DNA from: Paludibacteraceae bacterium
GTDB taxonomy: Bacteria; Bacteroidota; Bacteroidia; Bacteroidales; Paludibacteraceae
Length of the DNA stretch: 10,751 bases
Direction of reading: 5' to 3'
Assembly (NCBI GenBank): GCA_017550055.1
Contig: JAFYMM010000295.1
Coordinates: forward strand, 1 to 10,751
In this document: positions 1 through 7,260 of the stretch, piece after piece
Position numbering within the stretch: the stretch's first letter is position 1
Layout: each line of letters begins with the position of its first letter
The notes under the pieces: model-generated
Database searches by the model: none
What the model saw: only the letters and a program-made list of their open reading frames with translations
What the model was told of the DNA's origin: nothing
Translations under genes and position numbers: made by a program

Positions 1-36
1 AATACTTAAACTACATAAACTCACGATACCTATAAT

Positions 37-3000
37 ATGCCACAATTCACACACTTACATGTACACACCCACTATTCTATCCTCGATGGTATGTCGAAGG
101 TGGGAGACCTTATCGATAAATGTAAACGCACGGGGATGAATGCAATTGCCATCACCGACCATGGCAATATGTTTGGCATTAAAGAGTTAGTGGATACTGC
201 CGCTAAGGTTAACGGAAAAGTCAAAGATGCTATCAAGGAACTCAAAAAAGAACTTAAAAAAGCTGAAGACGAGAATAATTCCGAATCTATTGATGAGATA
301 AAAGCTAAAATAGAAGCCAAAGAAAAGGAATTTTTCAAACCTATCATTGGCTGTGAGGCATATTGCGCTCGTCGTTCTTTAACTAATAAGGACAAAGACT
401 ACAAAACCATAAATCCCGAAAATGGCAAAGAACAAATTGTCGATGCTTCGGGCTATCACTTAGTGCTTTTGGCAAAAAATCCTAAGGGTTACGAAAATCT
501 CTGCAAAATCATATCAATTGCTTGGATTGATGGTTATTATCGCCGTCCTCGTATAGACAAAGAGATACTAAAAGCTCATAGTGAAGGTCTTATAATTTGC
601 TCTGCTTGTCTTGGTGGTGAAATTCCTCAACACATCATAGCAGGCAACATCGAAGAGGCAGAAAAAAGCATCATGTGGTTTAAGGAGGTGTTTGGCAATG
701 ACTATTACCTCGAAATACAACGCCATAAAACAGACAAATATGGTGCTGACCAAAATGTATATCAACGCCAAAAACAAGTCAATAAAGTGATACTTGAATT
801 GGCAAAAAAAACTAATACAAAGGTAATTGCCACTAACGACGTGCACTTTGTTGAAGAAGAACATGCAGAAGCTCACGACCGACTAATCTGTCTTTCTACA
901 GGTAAAGATCTCGATGACCCTAATCGTATGCGCTACACTAAACAAGAGTGGCTAAAAACACCTGAGGAAATGGCTGAAATATTTGCCGATGTGCCTGAGG
1001 CATTGACAAACACTATGGAAATTGCCGATAAGGTGGAAATATATAGCCTCGATCGTGGTCCGATTATGCCTATGTTCGACATTCCTGCCGATTTTGGTAC
1101 TGAAGAAGAATATCGTCAAAAATTCACTCACGAAGACCTATTCCACGAATTTACTCGCAACGAAAAAGGTGAAGTGGTGATGAGCCAAGAGGATGCTGAA
1201 AAGAAAATTAAAGCAATTGGAGGATACGAGCGATTGTATCGTATTAAATTAGAAGCAGATTATCTTCGCAAACTTGCTCTCGACGGCGCAAAGTTACGTT
1301 ATGGCGATCCTGTTCCCGACGACACTATGGAACGTATTGTTTTTGAGCTACATATTATGAAAACAATGGGTTTCCCTGGCTACTTCCTCATTGTGCAAGA
1401 CTTCATTGCCGCTGCACGTGGAATGGGCGTATCTGTTGGTCCAGGTCGTGGCTCGGCAGCAGGTTCTGTAGTAGCATATTGCTTGAAAATCACCGATATC
1501 GACCCTTTGAAATACGATTTGCTCTTTGAGCGTTTCCTTAACCCCGATCGTATATCTTTGCCCGATATTGATATCGACTTCGATGACGACGGACGTGGCG
1601 AGGTATTGCGTTGGGTAACTGAAAAATATGGTAAAGAAAAGGTTGCCCACATTATTACATACGGTACAATGGCGACTAAGTCTTCTATCAAAGACGTTGG
1701 TCGTGTGCAAAATGTACCACTCCCTGACGTGAACCGCCTAACTGGTCTTATTCCTGATAAATTTGGAGAAGACAAAGCCGACCCTAAAACAGGTAAAGTG
1801 CCTAAGGTAAACATCAAAAACTGCCTTAAATATGTGCCTGAATTAGCAGAAGCTCGCAATGGAGACGACCGCAATCTTGCCGACACACTGAAATATGCCG
1901 AAATGCTTGAAGGTACTGTGCGCCAAACTGGTGTACATGCTTGTGGTGTCATTATCGGAGCTGATGACTTAAAGAAATTTGCTCCTTTATCAACTGCACA
2001 AGACAAAGATACCAACGAAGATATGTTGGTTACTCAATACGAGGGTTCGGTAATTGAATCTGTTGGGCTTATTAAAATGGACTTCTTGGGTCTTAAAACT
2101 CTATCTATCATCAAAGAAGCCCTTAGAAATATAAAAAAATCAAAAGGTATTGACATAGATATAGACAAAATACCTATTGACGATGCCGAAACATATAGAT
2201 TGTATAGCGAAGGACGCACAATTGGTACGTTCCAATTCGAGTCGCCTGGTATGCAAAAATACCTAAAAGAATTGCAACCTTCTGTATTTGAAGACTTAAT
2301 TGCGATGAATGCCTTATATCGTCCAGGTCCGATGGACTATATTCCGCAATTTATTGCCCGCAAACATGGTCGCGAACCAATTGAATATGACTTGGATTGC
2401 ATGGAAATGTATCTTAAAGATACTTATGGCATTACGGTATATCAAGAGCAAGTGATGCTTTTGTCTCGCTTATTAGCCAACTTTACTCGAGGTGAATCGG
2501 ATGCCTTGCGTAAGGCTATGGGTAAAAAATTGCGTGACAAACTAGACCAAATGAAACCTCAGTTTATTTCACAAGGACAAAGCAATGGTCATGACCCTGT
2601 GAAACTTGAAAAAATTTGGGCTGACTGGGAAAAATTTGCCTCGTATGCGTTCAACAAATCGCACGCAACTTGCTACTCTTGGGTGTCATATCAAACTGCA
2701 TATCTAAAAGCTCACTACCCTGCCGAATTTATGGCAGCCAACTTGACCCGAAACAAAGACAACATTTCAGACGTAACTAAGTTTATGGATGAATGTAAAA
2801 ACATGGGATTATTAGTAAAAGGTCCAGACGTAAACGAATCGGAACTCAACTTTACAGTAAACCCAAAAGGTGAAATTCGTTTCGGTCTTGGAGGTATCAA
2901 AGGTGTAGGCGAAGGTGCTGTCGAAAGCCTTGTAAATGAACGCAAAGCGAATGGTCCATTCAAATCTATATTCGATTTTATTGAACGTGTAAACCTAAAT

Positions 3001-3966
3001 GCTTGTAATAAGAAAACTATCGAATCTTTGGCTTTATCTGGTGCTTTCGATTGTTTCGAAGACGTAACACGCGAACAATATTTTGCTATAAATTCTAAAG
3101 GCGAACAAACCCTCGAAACTCTAATTCGATATGGCAACCGCTATCAGCAAGATAAACAAATGAATACCAATTCATTGTTCGGTGAATTAGACGACGAAAC
3201 CCTCGAAATACCTAAACCTGAAATTCCAAAAACAGAACCTTGGTCAACTCTCGAACGCCTTAGCAAAGAAAAAGATTATGTAGGTATATTCTTGTCGTCT
3301 CACCCTCTCGACCAATATCGCGTACCTATTCAATATGCTTGTGTCAATTTGAATCAAATTGACGAAATGAAAAAAAATCGAGATAGTAAAACCTTCACCG
3401 TAGCTGGTATTGTAACTGCATGCCGCGAAGGTATGACCAAAAAAAGTACTCCTTTCGGAATACTTACACTGCAAGACTACACAGGTAGTTACGAATTTCC
3501 TCTATTTGGCAACGACTACACAGCTTATCGCAATTATTTAAAAGAAAATCTATTTGTTGCCATAATTGTAAAAACCCAAGAACGTGGTAGTGATTGGAAG
3601 TATCCATCGAAAAAAGATGAAAATACACAAAAAGAATTCGAAACTAAAATTCTTAAAATGGAACTACTCGAAAATGTAGCTACCAAACTTGTCAAAAAAA
3701 TGACAATAGCTCTTCAATTAGGAAAAATAAATGCTACACTAACTCACAAACTATTAGAAATCTTAGATGGTAACAATGGTGATACTGAACTATTTCTTGA
3801 AGTGCACGACCCTGAAAGTAGTAGCAATATTAGCCTAAAATCAAAGAAAATTCATATCAATCCAACAAATAGTTTAATCAACGAATTAGAAATATTGGAG
3901 AAAGAAGGATCGATTGAATTTTGGATAAATAACAATAAAAACTCAAAAATAGAAAAAGAAGAATAA
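37..3966 (+). CDS. dnaE: DNA polymerase III subunit alpha (replicative DnaE)
   Basis: Catalytic subunit of the replicative polymerase, 1309 residues. Visible in order: a PHP domain (about 4-285) with an HxHxH start (H6, H8, H10), TDHGN (D41, H42), GCEAY (E107), ATNDVHF (D268, H270) and HD (280-281); the polymerase core with GPGRGSAAGS (468-477) and PDIDID (509-514), whose D510 and D512 should be two catalytic aspartates, with D682 of KMDFLGL the third; a helix-hairpin-helix region (about 947-990); a TNSLF segment (1044-1048) where a beta-clamp binding motif is expected; and an OB fold (about 1119-1185). The PHP metal ligands look intact, unlike those of E. coli DnaE, so a metal-dependent proofreading nuclease is possible (inference). 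A highly charged Lys/Glu stretch (about 58-98) interrupts the PHP domain. The start is the first ATG before the PHP motif; no Shine-Dalgarno is seen. No terminator is evident after the stop. Confidence 0.98.
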   Translation: MPQFTHLHVHTHYSILDGMSKVGDLIDKCKRTGMNAIAITDHGNMFGIKELVDTAAKVNGKVKDAIKELKKELKKAEDENNSESIDEIKAKIEAKEKEFFKPIIGCEAYCARRSLTNKDKDYKTINPENGKEQIVDASGYHLVLLAKNPKGYENLCKIISIAWIDGYYRRPRIDKEILKAHSEGLIICSACLGGEIPQHIIAGNIEEAEKSIMWFKEVFGNDYYLEIQRHKTDKYGADQNVYQRQKQVNKVILELAKKTNTKVIATNDVHFVEEEHAEAHDRLICLSTGKDLDDPNRMRYTKQEWLKTPEEMAEIFADVPEALTNTMEIADKVEIYSLDRGPIMPMFDIPADFGTEEEYRQKFTHEDLFHEFTRNEKGEVVMSQEDAEKKIKAIGGYERLYRIKLEADYLRKLALDGAKLRYGDPVPDDTMERIVFELHIMKTMGFPGYFLIVQDFIAAARGMGVSVGPGRGSAAGSVVAYCLKITDIDPLKYDLLFERFLNPDRISLPDIDIDFDDDGRGEVLRWVTEKYGKEKVAHIITYGTMATKSSIKDVGRVQNVPLPDVNRLTGLIPDKFGEDKADPKTGKVPKVNIKNCLKYVPELAEARNGDDRNLADTLKYAEMLEGTVRQTGVHACGVIIGADDLKKFAPLSTAQDKDTNEDMLVTQYEGSVIESVGLIKMDFLGLKTLSIIKEALRNIKKSKGIDIDIDKIPIDDAETYRLYSEGRTIGTFQFESPGMQKYLKELQPSVFEDLIAMNALYRPGPMDYIPQFIARKHGREPIEYDLDCMEMYLKDTYGITVYQEQVMLLSRLLANFTRGESDALRKAMGKKLRDKLDQMKPQFISQGQSNGHDPVKLEKIWADWEKFASYAFNKSHATCYSWVSYQTAYLKAHYPAEFMAANLTRNKDNISDVTKFMDECKNMGLLVKGPDVNESELNFTVNPKGEIRFGLGGIKGVGEGAVESLVNERKANGPFKSIFDFIERVNLNACNKKTIESLALSGAFDCFEDVTREQYFAINSKGEQTLETLIRYGNRYQQDKQMNTNSLFGELDDETLEIPKPEIPKTEPWSTLERLSKEKDYVGIFLSSHPLDQYRVPIQYACVNLNQIDEMKKNRDSKTFTVAGIVTACREGMTKKSTPFGILTLQDYTGSYEFPLFGNDYTAYRNYLKENLFVAIIVKTQERGSDWKYPSKKDENTQKEFETKILKMELLENVATKLVKKMTIALQLGKINATLTHKLLEILDGNNGDTELFLEVHDPESSSNISLKSKKIHINPTNSLINELEILEKEGSIEFWINNNKNSKIEKEE

Positions 3967-4017
3967 ATTTTAACAAAAATTATGATTTAAAAAGGTATAA
4001 TTATAAATTAAAATCGT

Positions 4018-4025
4018 TACCTTTG
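4018..4025 (+). promoter_or_regulatory. Candidate Bacteroidetes -7 box for trxA
   Basis: TACCTTTG fits the Bacteroidetes -7 consensus TAnnTTTG. I see no good TTTG -33 element about 20 bp upstream, so this half-promoter is weaker than the others in the window. A start just downstream would give a leader of about 100 nt before trxA and would make trxA independent of dnaE. Confidence 0.5.
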
Positions 4026-4088
4026 CAAAAGTGAATACAAAGCTTCTATTTTATACCAAATATAAGCGTTAATCACTAAAAAACAATT

Positions 4089-4120
4089 ATTAATAACTAA
4101 CATTAATCATTAATAACTAA
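4089..4120 (+). repeat. AT-rich direct repeat in the trxA leader
   Basis: ATTAATAACTAA occurs twice, at 4089-4100 and 4109-4120, with a 20-bp period. The 16-base string TAATCATTAATAACTA (4104-4119) recurs exactly at 9959-9974, upstream of the small ORF at 9987. In both places it ends shortly before the start codon (11 and 12 bases). A/T-rich unstructured leaders are usual in Bacteroidota, which lack Shine-Dalgarno dependence, so this may aid translation; that is inference. Confidence 0.6.
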
Positions 4121-4130
4121 ACTTTAAATT

Positions 4131-4451
4131 ATGGCATTACACATTACAGATGCTAACTTCAAAGAAGTTTTAGCAAACAACGCAGTAGTAGTTGTTGATT
4201 TTGGTGCTGCTTGGTGCGGACCATGTAAATCACTTCAACCAGTTATCGACAAAATTGCAACAGCTTACGAAGGTCGTGCAGCAGTTGGTAAAGTAGATAT
4301 CGAAGAATCACCAGAAACTACAGAAGAATTTGCAATTCGTTCTGTTCCAACTATCCTCTTCTTCAAAAACGGAGAAATGGTTCCTGGCAAAAAAATCGTT
4401 GGTGCTACATCAGAAGCAAAAATCACTGCTATCATCGACGAAATTCTTTAA
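4131..4451 (+). CDS. trxA: Thioredoxin
   Basis: Small cytoplasmic thiol-disulfide oxidoreductase of 106 residues, the normal length for a single-domain thioredoxin. The active site WCGPC is at 28-32 (C29, C32), the buried acid corresponds to D23, the cis-proline loop SVPT is at 71-74 (P73), and the conserved GATS turn is at 91-94. There is no signal peptide or lipoprotein motif, so it should act in the cytoplasm, reducing target proteins using electrons from thioredoxin reductase. DFGAAWCGPC has Gly where many thioredoxins have Trp (DFWAxWCGPC), a tolerated difference. It lies downstream of dnaE but has its own -7-like box and an AT-rich leader, and it ends at a strong terminator, so it is probably a monocistronic, well-expressed gene. 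Confidence 0.97.
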   Translation: MALHITDANFKEVLANNAVVVVDFGAAWCGPCKSLQPVIDKIATAYEGRAAVGKVDIEESPETTEEFAIRSVPTILFFKNGEMVPGKKIVGATSEAKITAIIDEIL

Positions 4452-4461
4452 TATGTATGAT

Positions 4462-4501
4462 AAAAAAGAGGAGATAAATCTAACTTATCTCCTCTTTTTT
4501 T
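4462..4501. terminator. Bidirectional intrinsic terminator between trxA and the sigma factor gene
   Basis: The arms GAGGAGATAA (4468-4477) and TTATCTCCTC (4485-4494) pair perfectly around a 7-nt loop. An A-tract (4462-4467) precedes them and a T-tract (4495-4501) follows, so the hairpin serves both strands. It lies 10 bp after the trxA stop and 3 bp beyond the stop of the convergent sigma gene. Confidence 0.95.
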
Positions 4502-4504
4502 ATT

Positions 4505-5122
4505 TTAATAATCAAAAATCTTCTCTAAATCACGCACCAAATTATATTTCTGCGCATTCTTACGCATATTTATCAGTGCATAACGCATACGCCCAAGAGC
4601 TGTATTTATCGAAATATTTTCCAAATCGGCAATTTCTTTAAACGACAAATCCTGATAATAACGCATCATCACTATTCTGCGTTGGTCATTAGGCAACATC
4701 GATATAAGCATCTCTATATCACGCAAAGTCTCCTCTTTTTCTATTGCATCCTGAGCTGAATCATCAAACAATTTTATCTCATTAAACAAATCTCCCTCTT
4801 CGCAACCATCATTAGATATAATTTTCTCTGATGCTAAATGACGATAATAATCAATTGTCTGATTATGAGCTATACGCACAAGCCAACCTACGAACCTATT
4901 GCCCGCATCATAATAACGACCTTGTTTTATAGTCGTAATAACTTTAACAAATGTATCTTGAAAAATATCATCGGCGATGCTGTGTTCATGCACTATATTG
5001 AATATATAGGTGTACACTCTGTCCTTATGACGCATCAAAAGAATTTCAAACGCACCATTATCGCCTTCAGCAAAACTACGCACCAAATCTTCATCGGTGA
5101 GCATCAATTTATTAACTTCCAT
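4505..5122 (-). CDS. ECF-type sigma-70 family RNA polymerase sigma factor
   Basis: Protein of 205 residues with the two-domain layout of ECF sigma factors. Region 2 spans about 22-95: DDIFQDTFVKV (51-61) matches the 2.2 core-binding helix and GWLVRIAHNQTIDYYRH (79-95) the 2.3-2.4 -10 recognition part. An acidic linker (about 105-135) follows. Region 4 spans about 139-188: LPNDQRRIVMMRYYQDLSFK, then a helix-turn-helix with EIADLENISINTALGRMRYA. It should bind core RNA polymerase and direct it to a dedicated promoter set. No adjacent anti-sigma gene is visible, so its control is unclear; it may be a general Bacteroidales factor rather than part of a FecI/FecR pair. The first ATG is used here; a second Met at residue 7 is an alternative start. 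It is divergent from tsaB and convergent with trxA, and it has a good promoter on its own strand. Confidence 0.92.
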   Translation of the reverse strand: MEVNKLMLTDEDLVRSFAEGDNGAFEILLMRHKDRVYTYIFNIVHEHSIADDIFQDTFVKVITTIKQGRYYDAGNRFVGWLVRIAHNQTIDYYRHLASEKIISNDGCEEGDLFNEIKLFDDSAQDAIEKEETLRDIEMLISMLPNDQRRIVMMRYYQDLSFKEIADLENISINTALGRMRYALINMRKNAQKYNLVRDLEKIFDY

Positions 5123-5248
5123 CTTTTAATAATTTAGCATAATCAAAAAAACGAGCTGTCAACTCTAATTTTTTCAATTATCAGTTTTTAATTAAAATAA
5201 TGGTAGTCTTTTACTTATAGGCAATCAATTTTTTTACGTTTGAGTGTG

Positions 5249-5280
5249 CAAATTTAGACATAAAAACCGAAACTACCAAA
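5249..5280 (-). promoter_or_regulatory. Promoter for the sigma factor gene
   Basis: On the minus strand a -33 TTTG (5280-5277) is followed after exactly 20 bp by TAAATTTG (5256-5249), matching the Bacteroidetes TTTG-N~20-TAnnTTTG form completely. It implies a leader of about 120 nt before the start codon at 5122. Confidence 0.7.
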
Positions 5281-5304
5281 TTTTTCAACATTTTTTTGTT
5301 TTTC

Positions 5305-5336
5305 ATTGCCTGTTCAATCTAATTTTTGTAACTTTG
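5305..5336 (+). promoter_or_regulatory. Promoter for the tsaB cluster
   Basis: ATTG (5305-5308, 3 of 4 to TTTG), a 20-bp spacer and TAACTTTG (5329-5336) match the Bacteroidetes promoter form. It is back to back with the sigma gene promoter; the two -33 elements are about 24 bp apart. The leader to the tsaB ATG would be about 75 nt. Confidence 0.7.
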
Positions 5337-5415
5337 CATTTATCTCGTAATAAAGGACAAATAACAGAATACAACACTCCTATTACTTTTCTATTTTACC
5401 AATTACTACTTGATT

Positions 5416-6081
5416 ATGGCTAACATACTGCTAATAGAAACATCTGCCGAAATATGCAGCGTTGCTGTGGCTTGCGATGGCAAAATACTAAATATACAAA
5501 TGAGCAACGAAGCAATGCAACATGCCACTCATTTGCCTGTTTATATCGAAACAGCAATGAAACTAATTCATGAACAAAACATCTCTCTCGATGCTGTAGC
5601 CGTCAGCGGAGGTCCGGGTTCATACACAGGCTTACGCATTGGAGTTTCTACAGCCAAAGGTCTCTGTTATGCTCTTGGTTGTAAACTCATTGCTCTCGAC
5701 ACCCTCAAAGTTATAGCAACTGCTTTACAACAAGACATCTCTGCGAATACTATAATATGTCCATTAATCGATGCTCGTCGCATGGAAGTCTATACTGCTA
5801 TGTACGACCACAATCTTAACGAACTATCTCCTGCTGAAGCAAAAATTATCGACGAAAACAGTTTTTCCGACATCGACCGCCCTATCTATTTCTGTGGTAG
5901 CGGAGCTGAAAAATGCTCTACTGTAATCAAAAATCCAAATGCTCAATTCATCACATCGGTAAAACCTACCGTCAATATGATGGTCAATTTAGCCGAAGAA
6001 GCATATCGCAACAACCAATTCGAAGACGTTGCATACTACGAACCTTTCTATCTCAAAGAGTTCTACAGCACACAAAAATAA
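5416..6081 (+). CDS. tsaB: tRNA t6A biosynthesis protein TsaB
   Basis: Protein of 221 residues in the TsaB (YeaZ) branch of the ASKHA/Kae1-like fold. With TsaC, TsaD and TsaE it makes N6-threonylcarbamoyladenosine at position 37 of ANN-decoding tRNAs; TsaB is the non-catalytic partner that supports TsaD. The N-terminal ILLIETS (4-10) is the typical first strand, GGPGSYTGLRIG (65-76) is the family hallmark, DARRMEVY (119-126) is also characteristic, and YEPFYLKE (208-215) is the usual C-terminal end. An in-frame TTG two codons upstream (5410) exists, but the ATG at 5416 gives the normal MANILLIETS start. It heads a plus-strand cluster, 23 bp before the DUF4290 gene. Confidence 0.95.
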   Translation: MANILLIETSAEICSVAVACDGKILNIQMSNEAMQHATHLPVYIETAMKLIHEQNISLDAVAVSGGPGSYTGLRIGVSTAKGLCYALGCKLIALDTLKVIATALQQDISANTIICPLIDARRMEVYTAMYDHNLNELSPAEAKIIDENSFSDIDRPIYFCGSGAEKCSTVIKNPNAQFITSVKPTVNMMVNLAEEAYRNNQFEDVAYYEPFYLKEFYSTQK

Positions 6082-6104
6082 TCAAAGCTACACACCTTAT
6101 CGTT

Positions 6105-6659
6105 ATGAAAGAACTAATCCTTCACGAATACGGACGCAATATACAAAAAATGGTCGAAATAGCAATGACTATCCCCGACCGCAATGAACGCAATCGCTGT
6201 GCGCGTAGTATCATCAACTGCATGGGCAATCTTTTCCCATATCTTCGCGACAATGACGCTTTTCAACACAAACTTTGGGATCACCTTGCCCTCATGTCAA
6301 ACTTCCAATTAGACATAGACTACCCTTACGAAATAACTCCACCCGAAGATATTCACCCTACTCCAGAGTCTATTCCTCTACCTAACAATCAGATACGCGA
6401 ACGCCATTACGGACGCTTCATCGACAATTTCATTCAACGCATATCTACCGACCAAACTATTCTCAACCAACAACCATTGCTCATACTGATTGCCAACTTC
6501 ATGAAACGTTGCTATCACACCTACAATCAAGATATTACCAACGACGAAATAATCTTTGACGACCTATATCGCCTCAGCAACGGAGCAATCGACCTACGCA
6601 ACAAAAATATAAAACTCCAAGACACACAATATAAGAAAAACAATAAAAACAAAAAATGA
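6105..6659 (+). CDS. DUF4290 family protein, function unknown
   Basis: Protein of 184 residues that I recognise as the Bacteroidota family DUF4290. Recognition rests on EYGRNIQKMV (8-17) near the N-terminus, KLWDHLALMSNFQLDIDYPY (56-75) in the middle, and a downstream helical stretch with NFMKRCY. The C-terminus is a hydrophilic Lys/Asn tail. There is no signal peptide or membrane segment, so it is likely cytoplasmic. No function is known to me. The frame is open further upstream into tsaB, but the ATG at 6105 directly precedes the family's N-terminal motif. Its stop overlaps the next start (ATGA at 6656-6659), so the two are probably translationally coupled. Confidence 0.88.
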   Translation: MKELILHEYGRNIQKMVEIAMTIPDRNERNRCARSIINCMGNLFPYLRDNDAFQHKLWDHLALMSNFQLDIDYPYEITPPEDIHPTPESIPLPNNQIRERHYGRFIDNFIQRISTDQTILNQQPLLILIANFMKRCYHTYNQDITNDEIIFDDLYRLSNGAIDLRNKNIKLQDTQYKKNNKNKK

Positions 6660-7120
6660 ATTATGAACCACTGAACATGCCCGACTACAGCGACCGCATT
6701 CGTCTGCGCAAGCAAGATGAACAGTTGCAGATATTTGACTCTATACGAGGCAAATGGCTTGTTCTAACTCCTGAAGAATGGGTGCGCCAAAACACAATTA
6801 TATACATATCCGACACTCTCGAAGCTCCCATTGCTCGCATAGCCAACGAAGTCGGCATCACATATAACGGACTCACCAAGCGTTGCGACTCTATCATCTA
6901 CGACGACTACGGCCGTCCTCTCATAATCATTGAATACAAACGCACCGATGTGCAAATAACACAACGCGTATTCGACCAAATTGCCACCTACAACATGCAA
7001 CTCCAAGTGCCATATCTCATCGTGAGCAACGGACTTCAACACATTCTCTGCAAGGTCGATTTCGAAAACAAAAAATACATATTTGCACAGCAATGGCCCA
7101 AATATAATGAGCTAAAATAA
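6656..7120 (+). CDS. HsdR N-terminal-like PD-(D/E)XK domain protein
   Basis: Protein of 154 residues resembling the stand-alone 'type I restriction enzyme R protein N-terminal' domain (HSDR_N_2-like) common in Bacteroidota. Visible signs are LTPEEWVRQ (37-45), a catalytic-type Asp in CDSIIYD (D78), the E-x-K of IIIEYKR (E93, K95) and the following helix FDQIATYN (106-113), which together fit a PD-(D/E)XK nuclease core. There is no helicase part and no hsdM or hsdS nearby, so this is not a restriction system. It overlaps DUF4290 by 4 bp and precedes holA, an arrangement I recall from other Bacteroidota, suggesting a housekeeping role in DNA metabolism. Nuclease activity is inferred from the motif only. 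Confidence 0.85.
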   Translation: MNYEPLNMPDYSDRIRLRKQDEQLQIFDSIRGKWLVLTPEEWVRQNTIIYISDTLEAPIARIANEVGITYNGLTKRCDSIIYDDYGRPLIIIEYKRTDVQITQRVFDQIATYNMQLQVPYLIVSNGLQHILCKVDFENKKYIFAQQWPKYNELK

Positions 7121-7144
7121 ATACACACTCTCATTGTGTATTCC
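7119..7144 (+). repeat. Hairpin repeat, copy 1
   Basis: A 26-bp sequence identical to 7212-7237. Its core is AATACACA, a 7-base loop CTCTCAT, then TGTGTATT: a perfect 8-bp stem. It begins inside the stop codon of the preceding gene. There is no T-tract, so it is not a standard terminator; a protein-binding palindrome or processing hairpin is possible. Confidence 0.9.
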
Positions 7145-7177
7145 TATCCTAAAATTCCAAAATCTGAATATAGGATA
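7145..7177 (+). repeat. Inverted repeat between the two hairpin repeats
   Basis: TATCCTA (7145-7151) and TAGGATA (7171-7177) form 7-bp arms around a 19-nt loop, directly after hairpin copy 1. With the two flanking hairpins, the 140-bp spacer ahead of holA holds three possible stem-loops. Confidence 0.6.
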
Positions 7178-7211
7178 CAGCATACTGCAAGCAACCCTCA
7201 CCTTACCCGCA

Positions 7212-7237
7212 AAATACACACTCTCATTGTGTATTCC
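7212..7237 (+). repeat. Hairpin repeat, copy 2
   Basis: Exact second copy of the 26-bp hairpin repeat, 93 bp downstream of the first and ending 23 bp before the holA start. The stem is AATACACA (7213-7220) with TGTGTATT (7228-7235). Confidence 0.9.
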
Positions 7238-7260
7238 AAAATAAAAAATCTAAAAAAACA

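Noticed and set aside
1380..2015. 211-codon minus-strand frame inside dnaE.
   Set aside because: It is antisense to the strongly conserved polymerase core; composition explains the open frame.
4330..4641. 103-codon plus-strand frame across trxA and the terminator.
   Set aside because: It overlaps trxA, the terminator and the sigma gene in another frame, and its protein has no recognisable features.
6656..7120. Type I restriction-modification system.
   Set aside because: Only an HsdR-N-like domain is present; there is no helicase, methylase or specificity subunit nearby.
7119..7144. Intrinsic terminator after the HsdR-N-like gene.
   Set aside because: The stem is AT-rich and neither copy is followed by a T-tract; the second copy is followed by A-rich sequence.
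7119..7237. CRISPR array.
   Set aside because: Only two repeat copies, one 67-bp spacer that itself contains an inverted repeat, and no cas genes.
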